Assembly: GCF_003073045.1 (NCBI RefSeq)
Contig: NC_037595.1
Coordinates: 2,604,001 to 2,668,000 of the forward strand
Source: Pomacea canaliculata
Taxonomy: Eukaryota > Mollusca > Gastropoda > Architaenioglossa > Ampullariidae
Reading direction: 5' to 3'
DNA length: 64,000 nt
Every line of letters starts with the position of its first letter. Position 1 is the first letter of the stretch. Below, one piece after another: positions 29,191 to 39,400 of this stretch. The position numbers were made by a program, and so were the translations under genes. Under the pieces are notes generated by a model that was not told the origin of the DNA, searched no databases, and saw only the letters and a program-made list of their open reading frames with translations.

Positions 29191-29585
29191 CACTGACATG
29201 AAGACTGGTGGCTGGCGTTTTGTAGCGTTTTCAACTGTCAACAATATGGATACCACAGATGACCATCACATACGGAGCGTGAGAAAGACCCTGTCAACCC
29301 GAGCTTTCCCTCCTGTCTTCACCTTTAGGCCCTCTCTCCACAGTCTATAAACATCGCCGGGAGGTCTGAGGTCTTCAGAGTTGAAGTTGGACCACGTGTC
29401 CCATTTACCCGGGACCTACTGTAAAATAGCATTTGTAGAATCTACATGAGAAGGACGCTCAGACCCAGCCCTGATCTCCTGCTGCATACGCTTGCAAATT
29501 ACATACAATTATTGGTTTTAAGGACGGATACTCAGACCAGGGACCTTGTTGTCATGATACAGCAGTGATCCTAGATCCCTGAAGT
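29191..29585. other. Intergenic, no gene recognised
   Basis: Unique sequence with no exon-like or repeat signal that I recognise. Confidence 0.35.
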
Positions 29586-29768
29586 GAGGGAGGGAGGGAG
29601 GGAAGAAGAATTGGTGTTTTATGCTGATCCAGCAACTAAGGCTATATCACAGCAAGGCAGCCAGACCTGTAAACATGCAGAGAAAGATCAGCGTGCCCAA
29701 GACGAGAACTGAACCTTGGACAGCCAACCCTCACTGTGCTGGTGACAGGCGTTGAGTCACCGGACCGC
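29586..29768 (-). mobile_element. tRNA-derived SINE, copy C
   Basis: Third copy of the SINE. It has a GGGAGGGAGGG end, TTGGTGTTTTATGCTG, a CATGCAGAGAAAGATC block, the B-box complement GAACTGAACC, then TGACAGGCGTTGAGTCACCGGACCGCC. The A-box complement is decayed (CGTTGAGTCACC versus CTAACCGTTGCGCCA in copy B), so this copy is older. Confidence 0.82.
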
Positions 29769-30240
29769 CTCAGATCCGTGGAGTGAAAGAAGAGTGTCTT
29801 AATCTTGACTATGAATGACCCTAAATTCACTGGACTGTTCAATTAAAGATATTAATTATGTTGAAACTAATGGCGTTTAAATTTTTCTTCATGCCCCAAG
29901 CCAGACATAAATAGGCAATCTTTCTTTTGTTGTTGAAAGAATACGCACGTCACGAACAAATGTAGTTTGATGACATCTGTCTGTGGCATTGATACAAAAC
30001 ACTGCGCTAATAAGGGAACTAAAAAGAGTTAATTGAATAGTTTTAGTTTCATTGCTTTATTTTACACAAAAACACACTCGTGGCCATACCTTTTCTGTAA
30101 TCCCAACATTGACATTCCGGGAGGTCATGTTGACAATTGTATTCAAAAGACTTTGTAATCAATAAGATCATGTAAGAGCGATGTGTCCTACACCCAAGTT
30201 TTAGCTTGTTTCTGTATCTCCGTTATGTTCTTTTATTCTT
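29769..30240. other. Intergenic, no gene recognised
   Basis: AT-rich unique sequence; nothing recognised. Confidence 0.4.
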
Positions 30241-30780
30241 TCTTACATTTTTTTTCTTCTCCTGTTCGCGTCTAAAGGCATGCATTTGCAGTGCCGGTCA
30301 TCAATGGCTGGGATGAAACGGCATCCTTTATATCCAGCAATACCATATCGATCCCCTGCTGTGTACAACAGCAACCCCAGCAGCATTTTCCCACGGCGCC
30401 ATTTTGCCTGCGATCGATGCCAACTCGCAGACATTCAAGATGGCGGTCATCCGCATCCACTCGCTTCTCAAATGCTTCAATCGTTCCACTGCCATTTCCT
30501 CGTCCCATCGGGGGTGTTATGGCGGATAAACTGTCTTCCTTTCTGCAGCTCTCTCAATTGAACCCCAGAAAAAAGAAATTGGATCTCTGCTTGGCGCCTC
30601 TGACAAGAACTAGAATTTTTCACAGCCATGGATAGCTATTCCTTCGCGTTCACTGGTCCATCATGGCCGACTCAGGTGCGTGGTTTCCTCTCACAGTTCA
30701 CTGATGCGTTCAGTGCCTTCTCTAAACACATCGCACCGACCTACCGCCACGACCGATGCGAGAGGTAACATCTTTATCCA
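30241..30780. other. GC-rich island with overlapping open frames on both strands, unidentified
   Basis: GC- and CpG-richer than its surroundings. Frames of 93-114 codons are open on + and 63-78 on -. A + strand frame reads MADKLSSFLQLSQLN near 30520. On the minus strand there is a frame with YTAGDRYGIAGYKGCRF. I recognise no family. It could be an old transposon coding remnant or a CpG-island promoter of an unseen transcript. A GT donor-like AGAGGTAACA lies at about 30761-30770. Confidence 0.35.
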
Positions 30781-31222
30781 TTTATAATGTCTTTGGTAGC
30801 TTGTTTGATTTATTCATCTGTCTGAATTTTATACATTCTAAAATATGTAAGAAAGAGAGAGAAATCCTGCCGTCTTCACAGTAAATTGTTTGTAGATACA
30901 AACATGAGATTTAATAAAATTACTAGCAATATAAATACTACTTTACCATAATTGCTATTAGTGACCGTGCACACCTTAGAAACCATCTTTTACTTGTACT
31001 GTTCAGGTGAGTGTAGGTAGCATCATGACGTCATACTAGTGTATGTGTCTTGGTAACGCTCATGACGTAGAAGAAAGTTGCACTGATTAGGCATCTGCAC
31101 ATAACACTCATATTTTCATCCTTCTCCCAAAATCGATAAAACAATAGTATTGGAACATAGGTAAGGCAATAATATACTATTGATATGTACACAGCTTTCA
31201 TTATCTCTTCTTTCCTTCCTAT
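30781..31222. other. Intergenic, no gene recognised
   Basis: AT-rich unique sequence with no coding or repeat signal recognised. Confidence 0.35.
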
Positions 31223-31705
31223 TTGTTTTTGTCATCTATTCTTGCCATCAGGACAACAACATGTGGCCACAGGATTTTTAGTTTCTGTGAAGCGAAACGA
31301 TGGAACTCTCTCCCTTTCCATATCCGCCACCTACCCACTATTGAATCCTTTAAACGTGCACTGAAAACTCACCTCATCCTTGGGTGTTACTTGCAACAAC
31401 AGTCCACACAATGCTCGTCCTTTGTCACACCCTTCCCCCCTTTTCCGCTCTTTGCTACTTCCCTAACCGCCTTCCTTTTGCATAATAACGATACTCTCAG
31501 TCCTTGGTACTTGGTTTCTCTTTACGTTTTTTAATATCTGTCTTTTATTCGTTATCGGTAATGTTGTTTATCCTTCCGTCGTTCACATGTTGTTTGCTTG
31601 TTCTTCTGTCCCTCGTATGTTGTCCATGTCTCGTTCTTGTTCTTAAGCGCTAAGTACGCAGGAGTGTGAGTATGCGCAATATAAATTCTGCATATTATTA
31701 TTATT
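31223..31705 (+). mobile_element. LINE 3' end (reverse-transcriptase C-terminus plus tail)
   Basis: The frame from 31223 reads FSFCEAKRWNSLPFHIRH and then FKRALKTHLI. This is the conserved C-terminal WNSLP..IR...S...FK..LKTHL pattern of CR1/L2/Jockey-type non-LTR retrotransposons. After the stop, an untranslated end runs to GCGCAATATAAAT and a (TTA)n tail near 31690-31702, as in L2-like elements. 5'-truncated and not functional. Confidence 0.82.
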
Positions 31706-32140
31706 TCTTCAGAATCTTCATCGAGTTTGAATGGAAATTTCGTTCAGCATGTATTTAACTCAAACAGCTGTTCAAAGCCAAAGGCTAAGAATGTGCTGGA
31801 GGACCTGCGGTATGGTCCCTACAAAACTGAGTAGATAGGAACATTAATCCCCAATGTCTACATCGTTGACAGGTGCCAAACATTATCAGTCACACAGGCG
31901 GCGTCAGCGATTACATGTTATCTTTCCGGAGCTGTTGATTCGTCACGGTTCATACAGATTTGTTGATGGAGTCAGTAGTATCCAGGGATGGGGAGTAGCT
32001 GTAGCCTAGCTACAGCTACTGTAGCCGGCTACAAATTTTGTAGCTTGTAGCTTAGCCGGCTACAAATTAAAAAAGTAGCTTGTAGCCGTAGCTACATTTT
32101 AGAAAGTAGCTGTAGCTTGGCTACATGTTGGCTACTTTCA

Positions 32141-32535
32141 CGACTGTAGCACTCTAGTAGTGTACAAAGTATAATGTCTTTGGGTTGTAGATTTGCATCT
32201 ATATTCCAGAATGTTCAGCACGGCAGCAATGTAAAAGATAGAATGTCTTTGTGCGAGGGAGGAAATGATGTTCAACAATGTAGCGATGTTCAAAAATGTC
32301 TTTATTGCGACGAAATAGAATGTCTGTGCTAGAATGTTCGAGGGGAGGGAGAATAAATAGCAGGGCTGACAGTGGTGTGGGACCTCTTTGTGAATTGGAG
32401 AGAGAGAGAAGTTAGGCCAGCTGCTGAGAAAAAGATACTGAATTAAAGAAAACTTCAGTGTGGAATTCAATCTCTGTGTTATTTCTGGTACGACAGCCCA
32501 CTCTACGTAGCCATTTGACGTGTTGGTTACACGAC
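32141..32535 (+). mobile_element. Solo LTR nested in the hAT element
   Basis: Starts TGTAGCACTCTAGTAGTGTAC at 32145 apart from a few bases and ends GACGTGTTGGTTACA at 32531, so TG...CA. It is flanked by CGAC at 32141-32144 and CGAC at 32532-32535. It has a GAATAAATAGCA block near 32350 and a CTACGTAGCCA block near 32503. A second member of this family is at 59290-59787. It lies within the hAT left end, so it inserted after the hAT element. Confidence 0.82.
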
Positions 32536-32681
32536 CATTCGTCGACAGCGTGTCAGCAAGACGACGACAGCCACTGCTCTCACTGCTCGGTGTCTTGACA
32601 GCCAGACACCACGTGTCTCGAACGCTCAGTAACCGGAAGTACCGGGTCGTCCATGTGGCGGGAGCGATTTGAAAAACGAAG

Positions 32682-32826
32682 ATGGACGTACCCATCAATT
32701 TCCAGCCTTATTTGAAATTTTTCACATTTTGCGAAGCCACAAAATGTGGGTATAGTTTCAAATGCAAGAATTGTTGAGAGATTGTTCAGTCTGGCAGGAC
32801 TTATCATGACAAAAGCTGCGCACTAG
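32682..32826 (+). pseudogene. hAT transposase remnant: N-terminal peptide fused to the dimerisation-motif end
   Basis: From ATG 32682 the frame reads MDVPINFQPYLKF, then C..TKCGY.FKCKNC and TGA at 32775, reminiscent of a zinc-finger (BED-like) start. In the next frame, 32773-32826 reads VERLFSLAGLIMTKAAH and stop, the conserved C-terminal hAT dimerisation string. The two pieces abut, so the DDE-bearing centre has been lost by internal deletion. Not functional as transposase. Confidence 0.7.
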
Positions 32827-34361
32827 GGTGACAGACAGCAACTTCGAGGCCAAAGTTCTGGTCAAATTCAATTCCATGAAGGACTAAAAGAATGTAGATT
32901 TGTTTTAAGGTTACCGGTACACTCCAAAAATTAAAATCCATATTTTAAATATCTTTAAGGGTTTTTAAATATCGAGTAACAAAATAACATAAATATAGCA
33001 CTTTAAAACTGTTTTTGAGTACCTAAAGTGAAAATTGTGACTTTAATCAACGATTTTGTTTCAAAACGTACAAGCATTTAAAAAAACAAATTTACACAAT
33101 ACCATAAGTCATATACCAAAGTTTTGGATTTTTTGTAAACTAGAGGCACTGATAAGAAAACTGATGCATAAGGCGTTTTGATATCTCAAGATTTCTAGGA
33201 GATATAAAAAATCAGACATGGTACCCCCGACTCAGTGTGAATGTGGCAATTAAATATTTAGAAAATATTTAGAAAAATGTTAATTTTATCAAAAGTAATG
33301 TTTATACCATATTCTCAAATGCATCACTTTGTAGCTTATGCATTTCTAAACAAAATTGCAAAATTTTACTGCTGTAGCACAAGCCAATCTTGAGAAATAT
33401 GTTTTTATAGTTTAGGACTGGATGTCAAAACGACAAACAGAGAAATTCAAGCTTAAAGATTTAAAATAAATATATCTTGTATCAGATCATTTTTGAAAAT
33501 ATATTCAGTGTTTATATGCTACATTTGACATCCTACTATATCATTAAAGTCTATTCTAGTATGCCAGGACTATACTTTTCACCCTATCAGCTTTTGGAAA
33601 CAATTAGTTTGTGTTCCTTTCTTTGTTTTCAGTGTCAGTGTTAGAAAAAAAATGCCTTATGATCTGCTTGCCTAAATTAGATTAAGCAGTGTTTTACTTA
33701 TATTCCATGCAAACTCATTTATTTCAATGGCCTGTTGTTCATTGTCACAGTATTGATAAGAGGTTGACATTTTTCATCACCACATAACCTAACTTATTGA
33801 AAATTCCACCAGGTACCTGATACTTAAGCATCTGTTTAGTTTTCATTTCTAAGTAATAGGGAACAAATAGTTATAGAAAACAAATGTTTATCGGAAAACT
33901 TATATAATTTCTTTTGTCACTAAAACAGGATGAGAAAAAGATCCAGAAATGTTTAATATAATCGTAAAATATGTGTACTTATTGTGTGAAAAAGGCCGGG
34001 GAGGAAGGGTGCAAGGAATGAATGAAAGCATTTATGGATTCACTAAATAAAATTGTCGGTATATCGCAGTTCTCCGTTTCATTATTATAATAAAAACTTT
34101 GTAAAGCAAGTAATAGTGTTTTGTGTGTATGTTTGATGTTTGTGTATATTGCTACAGCCAGCTGGCTACAGCTAACTTGTTATAACATCATGCTTTTAAA
34201 AGTAGCCAAAAGAAGCTGGCTACATTTTAAAAGTAGCCCAAAGTAGCTGGCTACTTTTTGCAAAATTGTAGCTGTAGTGTAGCCGGCTACATTTTGAAAA
34301 AAAGTAGCTGTAGCCTAGCCGGCTACAAATTAAAAGTAGCTTGCCCATCCCTGGTAGTATC

Positions 34362-36330
34362 GACATAGAATATGCAGCTTGCGACTCGGTGTGTGTAGAA
34401 ATATTTGGAATCGTTCGAACGATCAGTTCATCCCAGGACATGCGTGCACCTTGCGTGACTGCCCATAGTTCTGTCCCTGTTGGTGCCTGCGTGCATGGCC
34501 CGAGTGCGTTACAGAGAAATAAACACAGAGATCAGGAAAGAAAAATAAAGAGGATGGGAATTCAAATTCAAACATTTTAAATGATTAAAAGTTATTCCAG
34601 CAATTGTCACCTTTATAGGGTGGGCTGATAATAACTAGCTCTACACTCACCCATCTAATCACCTATCCATCTACACTCCTCTCATCCCCATCCTACATGC
34701 TCTTGTGCATGCACAATTTAACCTATGTCCATTCTCCAACATTGCCAACATGATTCACAACTCATTTGACATACATATCAACATCAGCACGCTTGGATAT
34801 AGGGCAGCGACAGAGAGACAGAACTACAGAGTGAGAAGAGTGAGTGTGCGAGGTTAGTATGTAATTGCAAGCGCGCAAACACACGCACACACACTCATAC
34901 TTTAGTGCATCTAGGGTCCAATAATGAACAGATAACATAATACCTAGGAGCTTTGTACATCTAGAGGCTAATAATCGAGGTAAAAAAATCACACACACAT
35001 AATGCTCTGTGCATCTAGCGACAATTAAAGATCAGACCACAAAACACACACATATATATATAATAATTCCTTGGAGCTCTGTGCATCTAGCGACAATTAA
35101 AGATCAGGACACAAAAGACGCAGAATTGAATGTGCTCCCTCAGGACCGGCCATTAGCCAGAGCGAGGCCGCTGACATCAGTTCTTTTCACGTGGCACCGC
35201 ACTATGTCTTCTGTGGCACCGCATTATGTCTTCTGTGGCACCACATTATGTCTTCTGTCCACGTAGCCAGCAGGCTGTAGCGACAATCCCTGCCTGCTTC
35301 CCCATCTGCATGTATTCATCGCACGAAGTAATCGAAGTAAAAGGAGATTAGAAAATCAATGGAGTCACTAACCACGCATTTGCCGTAAACCTCTTCATCG
35401 TGTTATTCAGAAAAAAATGAATATCGGAAAGGGGAGTGGGGGATGGGGGAGGGGAGGGAGTCAAGTGTCGTGAACAGATTAACGTTCAAGGATTAGTGCT
35501 AAGCATATGTTATCTCGCTTTCCTCTCGATCCCTTTCCACATGATGTCAAGTGTGTGTGTGTGTCAGTGAGAGAGACAGAGAGAGGGAGGAATTGCAAAT
35601 CGCACTCCTCCATCGATTGCGTTACGTCAGTATCAAAATAATGTGTTGTCCTTCACCCATCGAACAAGCATCTAGTGTCAATCCAGTGCCATCAAGCTGT
35701 TCATGATATTGTCAATAAAACTTGTAATTGGTTATTATTTCTGGATATTTGTTCAACAAGTTCTAACAGGTTGGTCGGAGTTTTAGAATATTTCTCAGAC
35801 TGCGTTCGCGTTAAGTGAAGTTGGTAACTGAGACATTATATTCCCTGTTAAAATTCCCACAAAATCAGCCAAACCTCTGTAAGTACTCGTAAAGTCCAAC
35901 TATATATTAGAAAATGTATTTGCAAGAAAGTTTGGACTTTACATGTTGACCAAATTTCCTTGTCCTGAATGTTCGCCCCCAAACTATGTTCCTGTGACCT
36001 TCATATATTGCCCATCTTGATTAGTCAAACTTTAGATGATATTTGCTCGGTTAAGAAGCTATGTATGGCCTTAAGAACAAATTCTCTGTGATGTTATCCC
36101 AGATTGCGGTGCTTAATGGACTAGCTCATGTCGAAATGTGTGAGTAGCAGCGGGGTGTGTGTGATTACACAGGGGAACATGAAGAATTAATTATCTTTAC
36201 AATCAGCGAGAATTATTGTAGTTTATAGAGAAGCATTATATTTAGATGGCAATGCGAGGAAGTTATCTTATCTTTTTCTCTTTTAATGTTAAAAAACAAC
36301 ATCTACAACCGTATGTCCCTAAAATCGACA
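34362..36330. other. Intergenic with short local repeats, no gene recognised
   Basis: No coding signal. It holds two copies of a GCATCTAGCGACAATTAAAG segment about 70 bp apart (35013 and 35083). It also holds three 22-bp GTGGCACCGCAYTATGTCTTCT units (about 35191-35258) and a G-run cluster at 35431-35460 that fits a G-quadruplex. Confidence 0.5.
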
Positions 36331-36331
36331 A

Positions 36332-36454
36332 GGGAGGAGGGCAGTTGCTGGGGGCGAGGGGGATGCTGGAAATGACTGCGCATGCGTGCTAGCTGTTCGA
36401 TCGTAAACTTCCGGTTGTTTTCTGTATTGGCGATGCTCGGCTTTATAACACGCG
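36332..36454 (+). promoter_or_regulatory. TMEM181 promoter: G-run cluster, NRF1 site and ETS site
   Basis: Just upstream of the start codon lie a G-run cluster (36332-36362), the NRF1-type palindrome TGCGCATGCGTG (36377-36388) and an ETS/GABP-type ACTTCCGG (36407-36414). NRF1 plus ETS sites close to the start are typical of broadly expressed animal genes. An alternative upstream ATG (36432) in CGATGCTCGG is out of frame with the chosen start. Confidence 0.65.
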
Positions 36455-39400
36455 ATGGCTCGAGAGATCGAGTAAGTGATGCTTTGTTTGCTTGATCTAA
36501 ATGTTTTCTGCCTTAATCAACATGTTTTGCCCTGACTTTGTTAGCTCACAGTCAACTTCTAGATGCAGCTTCATTTCCTGAAGTTAAGCGGCTTAGAGAA
36601 ATGTCACGCGAGAGAGTGTAACTATGTAACTGTAAGACGTTCTGACGACCTTACCATGGCAATGCTCACAAATTTCTGTAAAATACTGGAAAAAGATTTG
36701 TTCAGTAACTTTATAAAGGATATATGATTGATCAATTGCAGAATTATTCTAAATTTTGATGAATGTTCTTGGTATATATTTATAAAAATGAACTATTGAA
36801 TTTTAAATTCATGAATCACAAGGAGTTGTCAGCAGCTCAACAGGTGTTGCACATACTTCCTGGGCGTCAAAAACAGTCGATACTGTTCAATCACATAGAA
36901 ATATGAGAGACGCTGTTGGGACTGTGTATAAACTAGAAACAGAAGCAAAAATGCTGCATTAGTTTTAAAGTAGTAAATAAAGTTAAGTGATATATTTTTT
37001 TCTGTTAGTAGTAGGCAGTGTTTAAAAGGGCATAGCTTTAAAAAAGTATTTTTTAAATAGCAAATCTTCTGCCAGCCATGGATTTTAGGGGGTGAGACTT
37101 CAGTTTAAAATAAATGTTACTGAAAGGGTCCTTGCTTAATACTTGGTATAAATTTAAATCTCATCTTTGTCTGATGCTGTTAGACTTTTTTCGATGCTTC
37201 TAGATGCCCCTCTCATCTCCATTGCTGTCTTTCCTTCTGAAATCTTTTAAGGGGTCGATACAAATTCAATATTTGGGTCATATAGGAATAGATTTTTAAC
37301 CTCTTCATTACCAGTTGAGAATGGTCTAGTTTCAGTGCATGTCCTCCTTGGCTTAACATTTGATACACTTGTTTATGGCATTCTGAGCAGCTGAATTTTT
37401 CATGCTTGGCATTCCCAGCCTTTCTCAGTCTTATGGAACATTTCCTAGGGTTTCATCTTGATCCCTCTTCCCTACATGCAACCCCTGGCCTCCTTGACAT
37501 CAAGCACCATGGGCTCCACTATATATGTTTTTACATATGCTATGCAACTGTTTGCCAGCTCTCCACGAACAGAAATTGCTAGCTTTCTCCCCTCCCTCAG
37601 TCACTGCTTTTCTAACATCCGAAACTGGATGACTGAAAACCCTTTGAACACTACCTTCTGCTTGGCTGCTTCTTTAAGTGAGTTTAAGCAGCAGCATAAG
37701 ATTTACCTTTCAAATGATTTTTTCAGGCGGCTTTCAATCTCTCAACTGCACTTAAACTGTTTCACATGATCAGTGCACTCTGCAAGTCTCCAAAACTAAG
37801 AATTAATGAATATATTTAGCGATATTTTGGCGATGAAAGACCTGCTTCTTGAATGATGAGTACTGAGCTCACTTTCCCTGGAGGAAATGTACTGTACAAA
37901 TTCAGTTGTAGTAGTTGTTATTATTGTTATTATTATTATTATTAAGTTATAGCTTTTACTATAGTTTGAAAGCAAAGATAGAGTAAGAATGCCTTCTGGA
38001 AAAAGAAAGAGAATTCCAAAGCTGAGATCCGTAAACAGAAAACAAGCAATAACCATTCAAATTACACATTAACATATACAATGCTGATCCTTCACCAACA
38101 TTTAAGACCTTTTTTAAGGATTATAAAGTTTTGCGTGCATAAAAATCATTGGTGGAACCATTTCTTTTTTTCAAAATCTTCTGTCAAACAAAAAGTTAAG
38201 AGTAACATGCAAACAAAACTTTGCAGTCTTGAATACCTTCTATTGAAAATTTATAGACCAACACTACATGCAGAATATTCAGAAGTAAAATAAATAATGT
38301 CTGCAGTATCAGATGGAATATTTTCCTGTCGTTTAAAAAAAGATATTTTACCAGTACACTTCGTGCAACTTATTAATCTTTACTTTAGTTATTGTTGTGG
38401 CAGTTTATTGGAGTGGTGACAGGTCAATGCTTAAGCAGAGTTACTATGCAACAGCAGGAAAGCAGCTGTTACCTTTTAAATATTTCGATCTTGCAACTCA
38501 CAGTGTGGAAATTTCATTTTCAAGAAATAGTGAAAGAGTGTGTACTTGAGAGACGAGTGTGTGTACATGAAGTTTTCCACAGAAAGAGAGAGAAAATGAA
38601 GAAGAATAAAAAGAATATGATGAGTAATGCGGGGATGTAAGTTGATAGAAAAAATAACTGTCTTGTTATTTTTATTTGCATGCTCTTAGCAAAACAGTAT
38701 TTAACATTGACAGCTGACCAGTAACTGGAACTTATTAGATTCTATCACATAGTAACACAAAAAGAAGATCAGTATATTACCAATTAACAGATTGGTCTAG
38801 TCCATACATTATTTATTTAGATTAAATGACCAGATGCAATCTAATGACATTTTTTTTTCAGATCAGTGCAGATGCGACTCTATTCCCTGAATAAAAGGCG
38901 CTTTGTCCTAGTTTTCATCGTGTTTTTTGCCTGCTTTGGCATAAGTTTTCTCGTTGGCATTGCTGGTATGTATCTAGATGTTGCATGTGTGTGTAGTGAG
39001 GTAGAACAGTTCTGTGTGTCTCTCTGAGTAGTGTATGCATGTGTTCCAGTGAATTTTTTTCTGAAAAACAGTCTCTGTGTAAAGACTGTTTCCTTCCCCC
39101 CATTGTGTTGCAATGCCCAAAGTTTTAAAATGGCAGATTTTCCTCACACCACATTTTCCTTTTTGAAACAGTAAATATTTGTTAGCTGCTTCTTGTATTT
39201 TCCTTAAAATTTAGACTGATTTATCTATATTCCATTTTTTGTGATGTTTAGTGGTACAACTTCATGCACACATATGTCAACAGTCAGTTCTTTTTACCGA
39301 TTATTTTTAGGTCCACCCATTATTGACACTGTAACTGTAAATGGTTCATCAGCTAGCATTCTTCAGTCCAGCAATTTAAAGGTGAGGGAAAGAGAGGCCA

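Larger units (their letters stand above)
31975..34361. mobile_element. hAT-type DNA transposon, internally deleted, with 8-bp target duplications
   Basis: The left end CAGGGATGGGGAGTAGC (from 31983) and right end GCTTGCCCATCCCTG (to 34353) are inverted repeats. Both ends carry subterminal TAGCCGGCTAC palindromes. GTAGTATC at 31975-31982 and GTAGTATC at 34354-34361 form a perfect 8-bp target duplication, the hAT hallmark. Inside are a short N-terminal-like ORF and a fragment of the hAT C-terminal motif (32682-32826) joined out of frame. The rest (32880-34140) is AT-rich non-coding. A solo LTR is nested at 32145-32531. The full length of 2371 bp is about 1980 bp without that insertion. Confidence 0.88.
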
